From the NCBI RefSeq assembly GCF_040566555.1, contig NZ_JBEWYP010000001.1, positions 682,001 to 746,000 of the forward strand: a stretch of DNA of 64,000 nucleotides, in the 5' to 3' direction. The DNA comes from Sediminicola sp040566555. Lineage in GTDB: Bacteria; Bacteroidota; Bacteroidia; Flavobacteriales; Flavobacteriaceae. The translations under genes and the position numbers were made by a program. Positions 8,418-16,985 of the stretch are shown piece by piece; within the stretch, counting starts at the first letter, position 1; every line of letters starts with the position of its first letter. The notes beneath the pieces are model-generated. The model was not told the DNA's origin and did not search any database. It saw nothing but the letters and a program-made list of their open reading frames with translations.

Positions 8418-8780
8418 ATGAAAAAATACACGGTACAAAAAGCCCCTTTTGTGGTCCCCACTACCGACGGGAAGCTAATAGAAGAACATTTTGGAAGAGC
8501 CACCGATGGCAATTCCCAAGTGAGTATTGCCCATATGGTAGCCCCTCCAGGATGGAGTGAACCTTTCCAAACCCCAGAATTTGATGAGTACACCTATGTC
8601 ATCAGGGGAAAGAAACAATTTATCATAGATGGGGAGCAGGTGATCCTTGAAGCGGGACAGTCCATAAAAATTGAAAAAAATACCCGTATTCAATATTCCA
8701 ATCCTTTTGATGTTCCTTGTGAATACATCGCGGTTTGTCTCCCGGCATTTTCCATGGAAAGCGTAAATAGGGAGGAATAG
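8418..8780 (+). CDS. Cupin-domain protein
   Basis: A 120-residue single-domain cupin. Start ATG 8418 (MKKYTVQKAPF) is chosen because the region before it looks non-homologous; ATG 8379 is possible, and the frame could even open at TTG 8358, overlapping the previous gene. Motif 1 is PPGWSEPFQTPEFDEYTYVIRG, in which one or both metal-binding histidines of the standard motif are replaced, and motif 2 is IQYSNPFDVPCEYIAV. Function is unknown; a weak or absent metal site is possible. No signal peptide. Confidence 0.75.
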   Translation: MKKYTVQKAPFVVPTTDGKLIEEHFGRATDGNSQVSIAHMVAPPGWSEPFQTPEFDEYTYVIRGKKQFIIDGEQVILEAGQSIKIEKNTRIQYSNPFDVPCEYIAVCLPAFSMESVNREE

Positions 8781-8797
8781 CAGTACAAGTGGAAACT

Positions 8798-9637
8798 ATG
8801 GAAAAATTAATCTATAAATATTTGGCCCTTGCCTACGGACAGTATTTTAATGCCTTATCCTTTGTTTCCAAAAGAAAAGCCGCAGAAAAGGCTTTTATGC
8901 TTTACTGTACGCCAAGAAAAGGCAAGGTTTTGCCCCACCAAAAAGAATATTTGGACAGCGCAAAGCACCAAATAATTAATGCGGCCAATACCGATATTCA
9001 GACGTACAAATGGTCCGGCACAAACGAAACTGTGCTTTTGCTCCACGGCTGGGAAAGCAATGTTTTCCGATGGAAAATACTGATTGAAAAATTACAGGAA
9101 GATAATTATAATATCATTGCCCTTGATGCACCTGGTCATGGAAATTCTTCTGGCAATATTTTGAATGTGCCCCTTTATACCGAGTGTGCCAATGTAGTTA
9201 TTAGCAATTATAAGCCTTCCCACATCATCGGGCATTCCATGGGCGGGATGACCACAATTTACAACCAATACAAGTACCCCAATCCCGGGATAAAAAAACT
9301 GGTATCCTTAGGTTCCCCTTCCGAACTTTCGGAAATGATGGACCACTACCAAAATTTGTTGAGCTTTAACGACACCGTTCTTTCGGGACTGGAAACATAT
9401 ATAAAAGAACAATACGAGATAGAAGTACAACACTTTTCTGCGGCCAGATTTTCGGAAAGTATTGCACAGAAAGGATTTATCGTTCATGATGAACTTGACC
9501 TGATAGCCCCCTTTTCCGCGGCCGAAAAAATCCATGGCCAATGGAAAAACAGTTCTCTTTTTAAAACCTCAGGTTTAGGGCATTCCCTTCATCAAGAAGA
9601 GGTGAACCAAAAAATTATTGACTTCCTCAAGTCATAA
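8798..9637 (+). CDS. Alpha/beta hydrolase
   Basis: A 279-residue cytoplasmic hydrolase of the alpha/beta fold. The oxyanion region is VLLLHGWESN, the nucleophile elbow is HIIGHSMGGM with the catalytic serine, and the acid and base are supplied by IVHDELDLIAPF (Asp) and SGLGHSLH (His). The N-terminal 80 residues form an extra helical/basic region before the fold. ATG 8798 is preferred to the GTG at 8789. It follows the cupin gene by 17 bases and precedes a VOC-family gene, so the three may be cotranscribed. Substrate cannot be deduced. Confidence 0.88.
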   Translation: MEKLIYKYLALAYGQYFNALSFVSKRKAAEKAFMLYCTPRKGKVLPHQKEYLDSAKHQIINAANTDIQTYKWSGTNETVLLLHGWESNVFRWKILIEKLQEDNYNIIALDAPGHGNSSGNILNVPLYTECANVVISNYKPSHIIGHSMGGMTTIYNQYKYPNPGIKKLVSLGSPSELSEMMDHYQNLLSFNDTVLSGLETYIKEQYEIEVQHFSAARFSESIAQKGFIVHDELDLIAPFSAAEKIHGQWKNSSLFKTSGLGHSLHQEEVNQKIIDFLKS

Positions 9638-9645
9638 AAATCATT

Positions 9646-9662
9646 TATTTTTATCAAAAATA
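9646..9662 (+). promoter_or_regulatory. Palindromic AT-rich box in front of the VOC gene
   Basis: A second exact copy of TATTTTTATCAAAAATA, again six bases ahead of the start codon (ATG 9669). It lies in the 31-base gap after the alpha/beta hydrolase gene. See the copy at 6265-6281. Role is inferred. Confidence 0.4.
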
Positions 9663-9668
9663 GTCGCT

Positions 9669-10094
9669 ATGTCCAAAGTAAACCCATTTCACATTGCCAT
9701 TCCCGTTCATAACCTAGATGAATGCAGAACCTTTTACAGGGATATCCTGAATTGTGAAGAAGGCCGAAGTAGTGACCATTGGGTAGATTTTAGCCTTTTT
9801 GGCCATCAGTTGGTGATACATTACAAGCCCAAATCTAAAGAGGAATCATTGCATACCAATCCCGTAGACGGCAAGGACGTTCCTGTGCCTCATTATGGGG
9901 TGGTTTTGGATTGGGACCAGTTTGAGAATTTTGCTGAGGATTTAAAATCCAAAAAAGTTGAGTTTGTAATTGAGCCTTATATCAGGTTCGCAGGCCAAGT
10001 AGGCGAACAGGCGACCATGTTTTTCTATGATCCGGCAGGCAACGCTTTGGAGTTTAAATCTTTTAAGGATATGGGGCAGTTATTTGCCAAATAG
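9669..10094 (+). CDS. VOC-family (glyoxalase/dioxygenase superfamily) protein
   Basis: A 141-residue protein of the vicinal oxygen chelate superfamily. The start ATG 9669 gives MSKVNPFHIAIPVHNLDECRTFY, the classical first beta-alpha-beta unit with its metal histidine (FHIAIPV); the second half has VPHYGVVLDWDQFENFAE and ends in FFYDPAGNALEFKSF, containing the C-terminal metal glutamate. Length matches single-module VOC proteins. Substrate is unknown (glyoxalase, resistance protein or dioxygenase-like are all possible). Confidence 0.85.
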   Translation: MSKVNPFHIAIPVHNLDECRTFYRDILNCEEGRSSDHWVDFSLFGHQLVIHYKPKSKEESLHTNPVDGKDVPVPHYGVVLDWDQFENFAEDLKSKKVEFVIEPYIRFAGQVGEQATMFFYDPAGNALEFKSFKDMGQLFAK

Positions 10095-10139
10095 CCTGAA
10101 TTTACCTTCGACTAGCTACAGCTTTTTATATAATCAGCC

Positions 10140-10589
10140 TTACAGGAATTTTTCAAAACACATACTGTTTTCAATTCCCGCATACTGTCCGTAATTGGGA
10201 ATGATTTTATATCCATTCTTGGTATAGAGGGCTATTGCCTCTGGTTGTCTTTTTCCCGTTTCCAAAACACATTTTTGGTAGCCCAATTCCCGTGCCCAAT
10301 CTTCCAAAGAGGACAAGACCTTGGTAGCAATCCCTTTACCTCTTTTTTCCGGAGTCACGTACATCCGTTTTACTTCCATGACATTTGGCTCAAATTCCTT
10401 AATGGCCCCACAGGCTACTGGTAGATCCTTTTCATAGGCGACCAATGCATATTTTATAAGATGCAGCTTATTGTATTGATCATAAAACGAATGATCTTCC
10501 CCGTCCCTTTCCGCCAAATCAACATCCAGAAAAGCCACAAGCTTTTTAAAGTCGGGCTGGGAGGCATCGGTTTTAATTATGCGAATCAT
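10140..10589 (-). CDS. GNAT-family N-acetyltransferase
   Basis: A 149-residue acetyltransferase of the GNAT superfamily. The acetyl-CoA motif is MYVTPEKRGKGIATKVLSSL (Q/RxxGxG/A form RGKGIA), followed by GYQKCVLETGKRQPEAIALY and the terminal strand NGYKIIPNYGQYAG. The N-terminal half (ALVAYEKDLPVACGAIKEF) supplies the acceptor side. Substrate is unknown. It lies 21 bases downstream of the secreted esterase gene on the same strand, so the two probably share a transcript. Confidence 0.9.
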   Translation of the reverse strand: MIRIIKTDASQPDFKKLVAFLDVDLAERDGEDHSFYDQYNKLHLIKYALVAYEKDLPVACGAIKEFEPNVMEVKRMYVTPEKRGKGIATKVLSSLEDWARELGYQKCVLETGKRQPEAIALYTKNGYKIIPNYGQYAGIENSMCFEKFL

Positions 10590-10610
10590 TGGATATTTAT
10601 TATCTCATTA

Positions 10611-12338
10611 TTAATAACGCCAGCTGGTCAGATCGGCCCCTTTTGGAGCGCTCTCAGCAATACGTTTCATTATTTTGGGCACATACATGGTATTGTACCG
10701 CAAACGGCTAATATAATTGGGCTGGTCCGGGTCCCCATTCCAACAATGCTCCGCCCTATCTCCATAAGCTACTTCCCCCTCATAATAAGGATCTGTGGTA
10801 CTTTCTAAAAAGTCCTCCATCAGATACACTGCATTGTTCAAATAGTAATTGTCCATATCTCCACAATAGATATGGATTTTCCCCTTCAATTTATCTCCCA
10901 ATTTGTCCCAATCGCGTTCCATAATATAACGAAGGTCATAGTTTTCCTGCCAGTATTTGGCCACATCTGCATTAATATCCCCACTCATTTTATCCCATAA
11001 GCGAACTGGATATCCATCTTCCCCTTGTGGGGAATACGTTGCCTCCCATATGTCCCATTGCTGTCCAGACCTTGACTTATCCCCTAAGACCAGCTCCAGG
11101 TGATTCCCTTCCCTCAAGGTAGATTGTATTTGGCCTAGGTTATCGCGATGGGCAGGTACCTCCAATTTTTTGAAGTTGCTGTTATAGTAATAGGCATTTG
11201 TATCCTCATAGATATTGGTTAGGCAATAGGCCCTGAAATCAATGGGGTCTGGACAAGCAGCAAAACACCCGTTGTATTCATCAGGATACTTTACCTGTAC
11301 CGCCAAGGCCTCCCAACCTCCCGTAGAACCGCCATAAAGAAAACGGGACCAGCCTTCGCCCATTCCCCTAAACTTCTTTTCAATATGCGGAATCAGCTCA
11401 AAGGTAATGGCGTCCCCGTACGGGCCTTGACTGGCTGAATTCACCGCATAGGAATCGTCATAATAAGGCGTTGGATGTTGAATTTGGATGATAATGAAAC
11501 GAGGAAAATCTGGTTCGTTCCAACGCTTATAAAAGTCATATGCTTCTTGTTCCTGTATAATATTATACCCATCAACATTGAACCTAGCCGAATATTCTGG
11601 TTTCATATTGGGATCTGGGGGCGTGGTGCTAAAACCTCCAAAGTCACTCGGGAAGTGCCCGTGAAAGATCATCAACGGATACTTGGCCTCAGGGTGTTCC
11701 TCAAATCCTTTGGGTAACAATATATGGGCACCCAAGTACATATCCTTCCCCCAAAATTCAGAGAGTTTCTCGGATTTTAATTTGATGTGCTTTATCCATT
11801 CCGTGTCCTCTGGCTCTTCTATTGGAGGAATGATCTGATCCATTTGAATATTTATATCCGGAATCCCTTTTTCGGTGATGGTAACCTTTATGGGCTTGCT
11901 ATAAATATTGCCCGGTGAGCGGTTCCATTGCTGGCCTTCCCCATCGTCCATTGGCAATTTTACGGTCTGACCCGTAGCCAAATTGAAAGTTTCATACTTG
12001 TGCAATAGTGCTTGTACATAATAATCGCCTGGTGGGATATCTGCCATACTCACAATCGGAAAACCAAAGTCCTCCCCGTTGAAGACTACTTTTTCATTGG
12101 GTGCCATTCCATCCACATTTTTTCCATATATCAATTGGGCCTTGAGACCATCATTAATTTGAAATCGCGGTTCTGTTTGGTCATTGTTTGCCAGCATCAA
12201 CAATAACCTACCGTCCATTTTCTCCGTTCCAACGGCATCAGAAAAAGATATTGTTACGGCAATGGGAGTGGCTACCTCGTTATTTGATTGAAAGGATGAC
12301 ATGCAAATGACGGCAATTAAGAGAAAAATTCTTTTCAT
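10611..12338 (-). CDS. Secreted alpha/beta-hydrolase-fold protein (putative esterase)
   Basis: A 575-residue exported protein. Residues 1-17 (MKRIFLLIAVICMSSFQ) are a signal peptide. An N-terminal beta-rich region of about 170 residues (IAVTISFSDAVGTEKMDGRL ... YYVQALLHKYETFNL) is followed by a hydrolase of the esterase D/Fes type: YPLMIFHGHFPSDFGG, the nucleophile elbow FLYGGSTGGWEALA (GxSxG) and later DGHW-like IHIYCGDMDNYYLNNAVYL and AEHCWNG (the likely acid and histidine). Such proteins cleave esters of sugars, lipids or siderophores; the substrate here is unknown. A good flavobacterial promoter lies at 12363-12393. Confidence 0.82.
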   Translation of the reverse strand: MKRIFLLIAVICMSSFQSNNEVATPIAVTISFSDAVGTEKMDGRLLLMLANNDQTEPRFQINDGLKAQLIYGKNVDGMAPNEKVVFNGEDFGFPIVSMADIPPGDYYVQALLHKYETFNLATGQTVKLPMDDGEGQQWNRSPGNIYSKPIKVTITEKGIPDINIQMDQIIPPIEEPEDTEWIKHIKLKSEKLSEFWGKDMYLGAHILLPKGFEEHPEAKYPLMIFHGHFPSDFGGFSTTPPDPNMKPEYSARFNVDGYNIIQEQEAYDFYKRWNEPDFPRFIIIQIQHPTPYYDDSYAVNSASQGPYGDAITFELIPHIEKKFRGMGEGWSRFLYGGSTGGWEALAVQVKYPDEYNGCFAACPDPIDFRAYCLTNIYEDTNAYYYNSNFKKLEVPAHRDNLGQIQSTLREGNHLELVLGDKSRSGQQWDIWEATYSPQGEDGYPVRLWDKMSGDINADVAKYWQENYDLRYIMERDWDKLGDKLKGKIHIYCGDMDNYYLNNAVYLMEDFLESTTDPYYEGEVAYGDRAEHCWNGDPDQPNYISRLRYNTMYVPKIMKRIAESAPKGADLTSWRY

Positions 12339-12362
12339 GGTTTGGTATGGATATATTTAGAG

Positions 12363-12393
12363 AAAAGATACTCATTTCCCAATTATAATCAAA
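12363..12393 (-). promoter_or_regulatory. Predicted promoter of the secreted esterase gene
   Basis: Read on the minus strand: TTTG, 19 bases, then TATCTTTT, compared with the flavobacterial consensus TTG-N17-23-TAnnTTTG (one mismatch, the last base). Transcription would begin near 12357, giving a leader of roughly 20 bases before ATG 12338. Confidence 0.5.
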
Positions 12394-12546
12394 CCCCATA
12401 AGCAATCCTTCGGACCAAAGGACAATGTATTGAATGTACCTCTCCCGCTCAAGGATGGCATACCTGTTGGTTATAAGAAAAATTGTTTTTAAACGTTATA
12501 TATCCTAAAGAGGACTAGGTTTTGATACCTACTAAATTTCTGGTCT

Positions 12547-12693
12547 ATGAAAAAAGTATTAGCCGTATTCTTGGTGTTTGGCAGCATCATCGCTATGAGC
12601 AGTTGTGATTATGACGACAGTAATGATATTGATGTGTTAAACCCCTACGACACTGTTCAAGGGGCAAGCTATGAAACAAAAATGCCCCAATAA
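12547..12693 (+). CDS. Small lipoprotein, 48 residues
   Basis: This short gene encodes MKKVLAVFLVFGSIIAMSSC as a lipoprotein signal with the acylated cysteine at residue 20, followed by a 28-residue acidic, Asp/Asn/Tyr-rich mature peptide ending ETKMPQ. It stands alone between the divergent esterase gene and folD. Its last codons form the left arm of a strong terminator hairpin. The lipobox and coding-like base composition support it as a real gene; function is unknown. Confidence 0.6.
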   Translation: MKKVLAVFLVFGSIIAMSSCDYDDSNDIDVLNPYDTVQGASYETKMPQ

Positions 12694-12704
12694 ATTGGGG
12701 CATT
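12681..12704. terminator. Bidirectional terminator between the small lipoprotein and folD
   Basis: AATGCCCCAAT / ATTGGGGCATT is a perfect 11-base inverted repeat around AA. It lies between converging genes, overlapping the 3' end of the small lipoprotein gene and 15 bases from the folD stop. There is no long T-run, so it may work as a simple bidirectional stem-loop. Confidence 0.6.
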
Positions 12705-12718
12705 CATAAGTCGTTATA

Positions 12719-13603
12719 TTATTTTCTTCCTCTGTGACGTTCCCTTGCCAATAAGGTGTTTTTTAGCAGCATAGCAATGGTCATAGGTCCTACCCCACCT
12801 GGTACGGGGGTAATGAATGATGCTTTTTTGCTTACGTTTTCAAAATCCACATCCCCAGTAATATAATATCCTTTTTCCTTGGTATCATCTGTTACACGGG
12901 TAATTCCCACGTCGATGACCACAACATCATCCTTCACCATTTCTGCCTTTAAGAAATTAGGAACCCCAAGGGCCGAAATAATGATATCTGCCTGAGATGT
13001 TATTTGGTTGATATTTTTAGTGTGACTATGGGTCAAGGTTACCGTGGAATTCCCTGGCCATCCTTTACGGCCCATTAAAATACTCATGGGGCGACCAACA
13101 ATATGGCTTCTTCCAATGACAACGGTATGCTTTCCTTTGGTATCCACATTATAACGCTCCAATAATTCCAAGATCCCAAAAGGGGTGGCTGGAATAAATG
13201 TGCTCATATCCAATGCCATTTTCCCAAAATTCATAGGGTGAAATCCGTCCACATCCTTATCTGGGTCTACGGCCAACAATACTTTTTGCGTATCTATCTG
13301 TGGAGGTAATGGAAGTTGTACGATAAAGCCGTCGATATCGTCATTTTCGTTAAGTTCCTCTATCTTTTTCAGTAATTCAAGTTCAGAAGTGGTACTTGGC
13401 ATTTTTACCAACGTGGATTCGAAGCCTACCTTTTCACAAGAACGTACCTTACTTCCCACATAGGTTAAACTGGCACCATCATTACCAACGATAATTGCTG
13501 CCAGATGCGGAACCTTCTCCCCACGCTCCTTCATTTTGGAAACCTCAACGGCAATTTCCTCCTTAATCTGATTGGAAACTTTCTTTCCGTCCAATAGCTC
13601 CAT
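12719..13603 (-). CDS. folD: Bifunctional methylene-tetrahydrofolate dehydrogenase/cyclohydrolase
   Basis: A 294-residue cytoplasmic enzyme that interconverts 5,10-methylene-, methenyl- and 10-formyl-tetrahydrofolate using NADP, feeding one-carbon units to purines and formyl-Met. The N-terminal catalytic domain has LTYVGSKVRSCEKVGF with the active-site Lys, and FIVQLPLPPQID; the dinucleotide domain has VVIGRSHIVGRPMSILM and the family signature PVPGGVGPMTIAML near the C-terminus. Length is standard. It follows ffh on the same strand with a 40-base gap, probably one transcript. Confidence 0.97.
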   Translation of the reverse strand: MELLDGKKVSNQIKEEIAVEVSKMKERGEKVPHLAAIIVGNDGASLTYVGSKVRSCEKVGFESTLVKMPSTTSELELLKKIEELNENDDIDGFIVQLPLPPQIDTQKVLLAVDPDKDVDGFHPMNFGKMALDMSTFIPATPFGILELLERYNVDTKGKHTVVIGRSHIVGRPMSILMGRKGWPGNSTVTLTHSHTKNINQITSQADIIISALGVPNFLKAEMVKDDVVVIDVGITRVTDDTKEKGYYITGDVDFENVSKKASFITPVPGGVGPMTIAMLLKNTLLARERHRGRK

Positions 13604-13643
13604 AGTATTTTTTTTAGGTATTAGTTTTTAAATCAAGGTTCAA

Positions 13644-14981
13644 TTACTTCATCCCCTTCATGGCACCCATCATCTGCATCATCTTTTTACCGCCACCGCC
13701 TTGCATCATCTTCATCATCTTGCTCATTTGGTTGAACTGTTTCAATAGTTGGTTCACCTCTTGTACCGTTCTACCACTCCCTTTTGCTACACGTACTTTT
13801 CTGCTAGCGTTCAATACGGCAGGATTGGCACGTTCATCTGGGGTCATAGAATGTATGATGGCCTCAATATGTTTGAAGGCATCATCATCTATATCCAACC
13901 CTTTAAGCGCCTTACCGGCTCCAGGGATCATCCCCATCAGATCCTTTAGGCTACCCATCTTTTTTATTTGCTGAATCTGACTCAAGAAATCATCAAAACC
14001 AAAGGTGTTCTTGGCAATTTTCTTTTGGATCTTTCGTGCTTCCTCTTCGTCGAACTGCTCTTGTGCACGCTCAACCAAGGAAACAACATCTCCCATCCCC
14101 AGAATACGATCTGCCATACGGGAAGGATGGAATACATCAATGGCATCCATTTTTTCTCCTGTACCAATAAATTTGATAGGCTTATCGACCACCGATTTAA
14201 TTGAAATAGCGGCACCACCACGGGTATCACCATCCAATTTGGTAAGGATTACCCCATCAAAATTAAGGATGTCATTAAAGGCCTTGGCAGTATTTACTGC
14301 ATCCTGACCGGTCATGGCATCTACCACAAAAAGAGTTTCTTGAGGTTCAATAGCCTTATGGATGTTGGAAATTTCCTTCATCATGGCCTCATCAACTGCC
14401 AAACGACCCGCGGTATCTATGATGACCACATTGTGTCCGTTTGCCTTCGCGTGGGCAATACCGGCCTTGGCAATCGCCACGGGATCATTATTCCCTTTAT
14501 CCGAGTATACTTGAATTCCCAATTGATCACCTACAACATGTAACTGGTCTATCGCCGCAGGACGGTAAACATCACAGGCAACCAACAAAGGATTCTTTGA
14601 TTTTTTGGTCTTTAAGAAATTGGCGAGTTTTCCAGAAAAGGTAGTTTTACCAGATCCCTGTAGACCCGACATTAAGATTATAGAAGGGTTCCCTGAAAGG
14701 TCAATGCCCTCTGTTTCACCACCCATAAGCTCTATCAGCTCATCCTTTACCAATTTCACCATCAACTGCCCTGGCTGAAGGGAAGTCAGTACATTTTGGC
14801 CCAACGCCTTTTCCTTGACGGTATTGGTAAATTCTTTTGCAATCTTAAAATTGACATCGGCGTCCAACAAAGCCCGTCTTACCTCTTTGAGGGTTTCAGC
14901 AACATTTATTTCCGTTATCTGTCCATGCCCTTTGAGGACGTGTAGTGCCTTATCTAACTTTTCGCTTAAATTATCAAACAT
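13644..14981 (-). CDS. ffh: Signal recognition particle protein Ffh
   Basis: A 445-residue SRP54 GTPase that binds the 4.5S RNA and signal sequences of nascent membrane proteins. The N domain occupies about 1-90; the G domain has GLQGSGKTTF (P-loop), DVYRPAAIDQL, IDTAGRL and TKLDGDTRGG; the C-terminal methionine-rich M domain contains SMTPDERANPAVLNASRKVRVAKGSG (the RNA-binding helix region is partly quoted here as separate pieces) and ends in a Met/Gly/Lys-rich tail. All features are standard. A -7 like element is present at 15004-15011. Confidence 0.97.
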   Translation of the reverse strand: MFDNLSEKLDKALHVLKGHGQITEINVAETLKEVRRALLDADVNFKIAKEFTNTVKEKALGQNVLTSLQPGQLMVKLVKDELIELMGGETEGIDLSGNPSIILMSGLQGSGKTTFSGKLANFLKTKKSKNPLLVACDVYRPAAIDQLHVVGDQLGIQVYSDKGNNDPVAIAKAGIAHAKANGHNVVIIDTAGRLAVDEAMMKEISNIHKAIEPQETLFVVDAMTGQDAVNTAKAFNDILNFDGVILTKLDGDTRGGAAISIKSVVDKPIKFIGTGEKMDAIDVFHPSRMADRILGMGDVVSLVERAQEQFDEEEARKIQKKIAKNTFGFDDFLSQIQQIKKMGSLKDLMGMIPGAGKALKGLDIDDDAFKHIEAIIHSMTPDERANPAVLNASRKVRVAKGSGRTVQEVNQLLKQFNQMSKMMKMMQGGGGKKMMQMMGAMKGMK

Positions 14982-15003
14982 AGTCTTGCAGTATTAAGAA
15001 ATG

Positions 15004-15011
15004 CAAATTTA
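15004..15011 (-). promoter_or_regulatory. Possible -7 element of ffh promoter
   Basis: TAAATTTG on the minus strand matches TAnnTTTG, 23 bases before ATG 14981. No TTG is seen at the right distance upstream, so this is only a half match; such octamers also arise by chance in AT-rich DNA. Confidence 0.35.
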
Positions 15012-15058
15012 AGAATAACAATGGGAAGTGGGAAGTTTGACCCTAAAAATATAAATGC

Positions 15059-15093
15059 AAAAAGGGCAACTTCGTTATGAAGTCACCCTTTTC
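15059..15093 (-). terminator. Terminator after the repeat lipoprotein gene
   Basis: AAAAGGG..ACTTC / GAAGT..CCCTTTT forms a stem of 7 plus 5 pairs with a two-base internal mismatch and a five-base loop, 28 bases past the stop of the lipoprotein gene. On the minus strand it ends in a T-rich run. Confidence 0.55.
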
Positions 15094-15120
15094 AAAATAT
15101 TTGGGGCAAAAAAGTGGTTC

Positions 15121-16878
15121 TTATTTCTCGAAGACCAGGATATCCTCTGTTCCTCCAGTATTTTCTTTTCTCAATTCTATACGTGTACTACTCACAGCGT
15201 GTATTCTCCAATCATTGGACAACACGATAAAATTATTGTTTTCACCGTAGTTCAGGTAACATCTTAGTTTTCCTTCACTATCTCGGATAATTCTCCATAA
15301 ACTATTGTCTACCAAAGGATCTGCATCAACAGAAATACTGGCTACATTATTGGATGAGAAGAAGAAATCAAAATCGACATAAGTATCAGCGGTATCGATA
15401 CCATTAACAGTATACTTAGCTATTTTCCAGGCACCTCCCATTAAATAATTTCTGATTTCCATCACATCACCATCTTCATTGTTATCATTACAGTGACGCT
15501 CCAAAATCAACTCATAGGCCGTACCTTCAATTTCAAATTTCAGACGCTTATTTGTCAAATCTCTCAATAACCATTCAAAGCTTACACCTGGCTCATCGCC
15601 CATGGTAATTGCCATAACCAATTGTCCTTGTGCGTTGGTAGTGATGGCCCAAGATCCAGTTGAAGTGTTTACACCATTGCTCAATGTTACTTCGGCATTG
15701 GCTCCAAAACTGAACTTGTAACCCAACAAACGATCTATTTCCTCTCCATTATTCTTTACTTTTTTGATCACCCAGCCACATTCCTTTAGAATATCCCTTA
15801 AGGTATCAGGCGTATTATTTACAAGATCACAGGCTTTCTTCATGATGATCTTATTACCCTCACCAGAGTATAGCTTAATTCTACCTTCCTCAATCTCATA
15901 CACAAACCATTCCAAAGTAAAATCTACCAAGACATCAAACTCTAATTTCAAGAGAACACGATTTTCACCAATCCTAGTGGACCAAGTTCCTTCTAAGGCT
16001 GCACCTGTTCTATTCTTAACAATTACAGTTCCATTTTCTTTAAAGTTCATTACATATTCGAAATATTGATCGGTCTGGTTAATACCATCCCTTTTTACTT
16101 CGTGCACCAAGAAAGGACAAGAGACTAAGAATTCATCCAATCGCTCCTTATTAAAGTCGTCATCGTTATAATCATTGTCATCATCCTCATCACATTTATC
16201 CTTTGCATTCTCAATGGCATTGGCCAATTCAATATTACTATTCACTGTTATTTCAGTCCCATCATATAGTGCGAGGCTAATAGGAAAATCGAAACTTACC
16301 AAGTCATTATCATCCAAGCCTTTAAAGAATCTTCTTAATTCCAAATCACTGTTCACTACCACACTACCCGTTTGTTGTAGGTTAGCACTGAAGGTGTACA
16401 GTTTTACTGGATATACAAAATCTATACATTCAATATCATCATCCTCGCCACCTTCTTTACAATCGGCAACGATTTCACGTAGATCCTCTTTATTGTTGAT
16501 CACCACTTCGGTATAATCCGCAAGGGTAATGGTAATAGGAAATAAAATTTCCAAGAAATCCTCATCCCCATCAACAGAATCGAATATTTCTTCGATCAAT
16601 CTCAGATCTGCTATGGAGTCTATGGTCAATTGAATTCCTGCCACTTCTACGGTATAGGGAAATTGGATGGCAATACAACTGGAGCCATCAACAATATTAT
16701 CATAGGAACCATCATTAGAAGATGTACGCTCCACTAACTTAGCAGTAGCTGAACTGGCTGCAATAGCCTCTTGATCATTTCCTTGTGGCAATTCTTCAAA
16801 CTCATCTTGACATGAGGTGAAGTTTATAGCAAATACCAGTAGGCCGGCATACATTAGATAACTAAAAAACTTTTTCAT
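15121..16878 (-). CDS. Large repeat-built lipoprotein, divergent from the ECF sigma gene
   Basis: A 585-residue outer-membrane or surface lipoprotein of unknown function. Start ATG 16878 gives MKKFFSYLMYAGLLVFAINF plus TSC, with the acylated cysteine at residue 23; the frame extends upstream to 16917 but lacks a sensible leader there. Residues 68-228 hold four imperfect repeats of a [FY]P[IV] strand followed by a VVVNSDLELR-type helix start. After an Asp-rich linker (about 229-242) come three larger repeats (about 246-350, 360-465, 475-585), each beginning L..(E)CxW/F and containing a GSWxI strand and an FEW/LEW strand, resembling lipocalin-like modules. Several cysteines sit at module borders. 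It shares a promoter-like motif with fecR (see 16913-16937) and is probably a target of the adjacent sigma factor. Confidence 0.8.
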   Translation of the reverse strand: MKKFFSYLMYAGLLVFAINFTSCQDEFEELPQGNDQEAIAASSATAKLVERTSSNDGSYDNIVDGSSCIAIQFPYTVEVAGIQLTIDSIADLRLIEEIFDSVDGDEDFLEILFPITITLADYTEVVINNKEDLREIVADCKEGGEDDDIECIDFVYPVKLYTFSANLQQTGSVVVNSDLELRRFFKGLDDNDLVSFDFPISLALYDGTEITVNSNIELANAIENAKDKCDEDDDNDYNDDDFNKERLDEFLVSCPFLVHEVKRDGINQTDQYFEYVMNFKENGTVIVKNRTGAALEGTWSTRIGENRVLLKLEFDVLVDFTLEWFVYEIEEGRIKLYSGEGNKIIMKKACDLVNNTPDTLRDILKECGWVIKKVKNNGEEIDRLLGYKFSFGANAEVTLSNGVNTSTGSWAITTNAQGQLVMAITMGDEPGVSFEWLLRDLTNKRLKFEIEGTAYELILERHCNDNNEDGDVMEIRNYLMGGAWKIAKYTVNGIDTADTYVDFDFFFSSNNVASISVDADPLVDNSLWRIIRDSEGKLRCYLNYGENNNFIVLSNDWRIHAVSSTRIELRKENTGGTEDILVFEK

Positions 16879-16912
16879 AATGTTTGGATTTAATTTGGTG
16901 TTATAACTATAG

Positions 16913-16937
16913 AACAACCCACTTAAAGAAAACCCTA
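16913..16937 (-). promoter_or_regulatory. Predicted ECF-type promoter motif, copy in front of the repeat lipoprotein
   Basis: On the minus strand: TAGGGTTTT, nine bases, GGTTGTT. The same two blocks with the same nine-base spacing occur on the plus strand at 17604-17628 before fecR, while the bases between them differ. Block 2 ends 34 bases before ATG 16878. The pairing of the two copies around one sigma gene is seen directly; that the sigma factor reads them is inference. Confidence 0.55.
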
Positions 16938-16985
16938 CCCACTTTTTAATTTTTTTTAAAATATCTTTGAAAAAAATTAATACGC

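Noticed and set aside
13660..14644. Open frames opposite ffh
   Set aside because: They are shadows of ffh on the other strand; translated sequences are low-complexity and match nothing.
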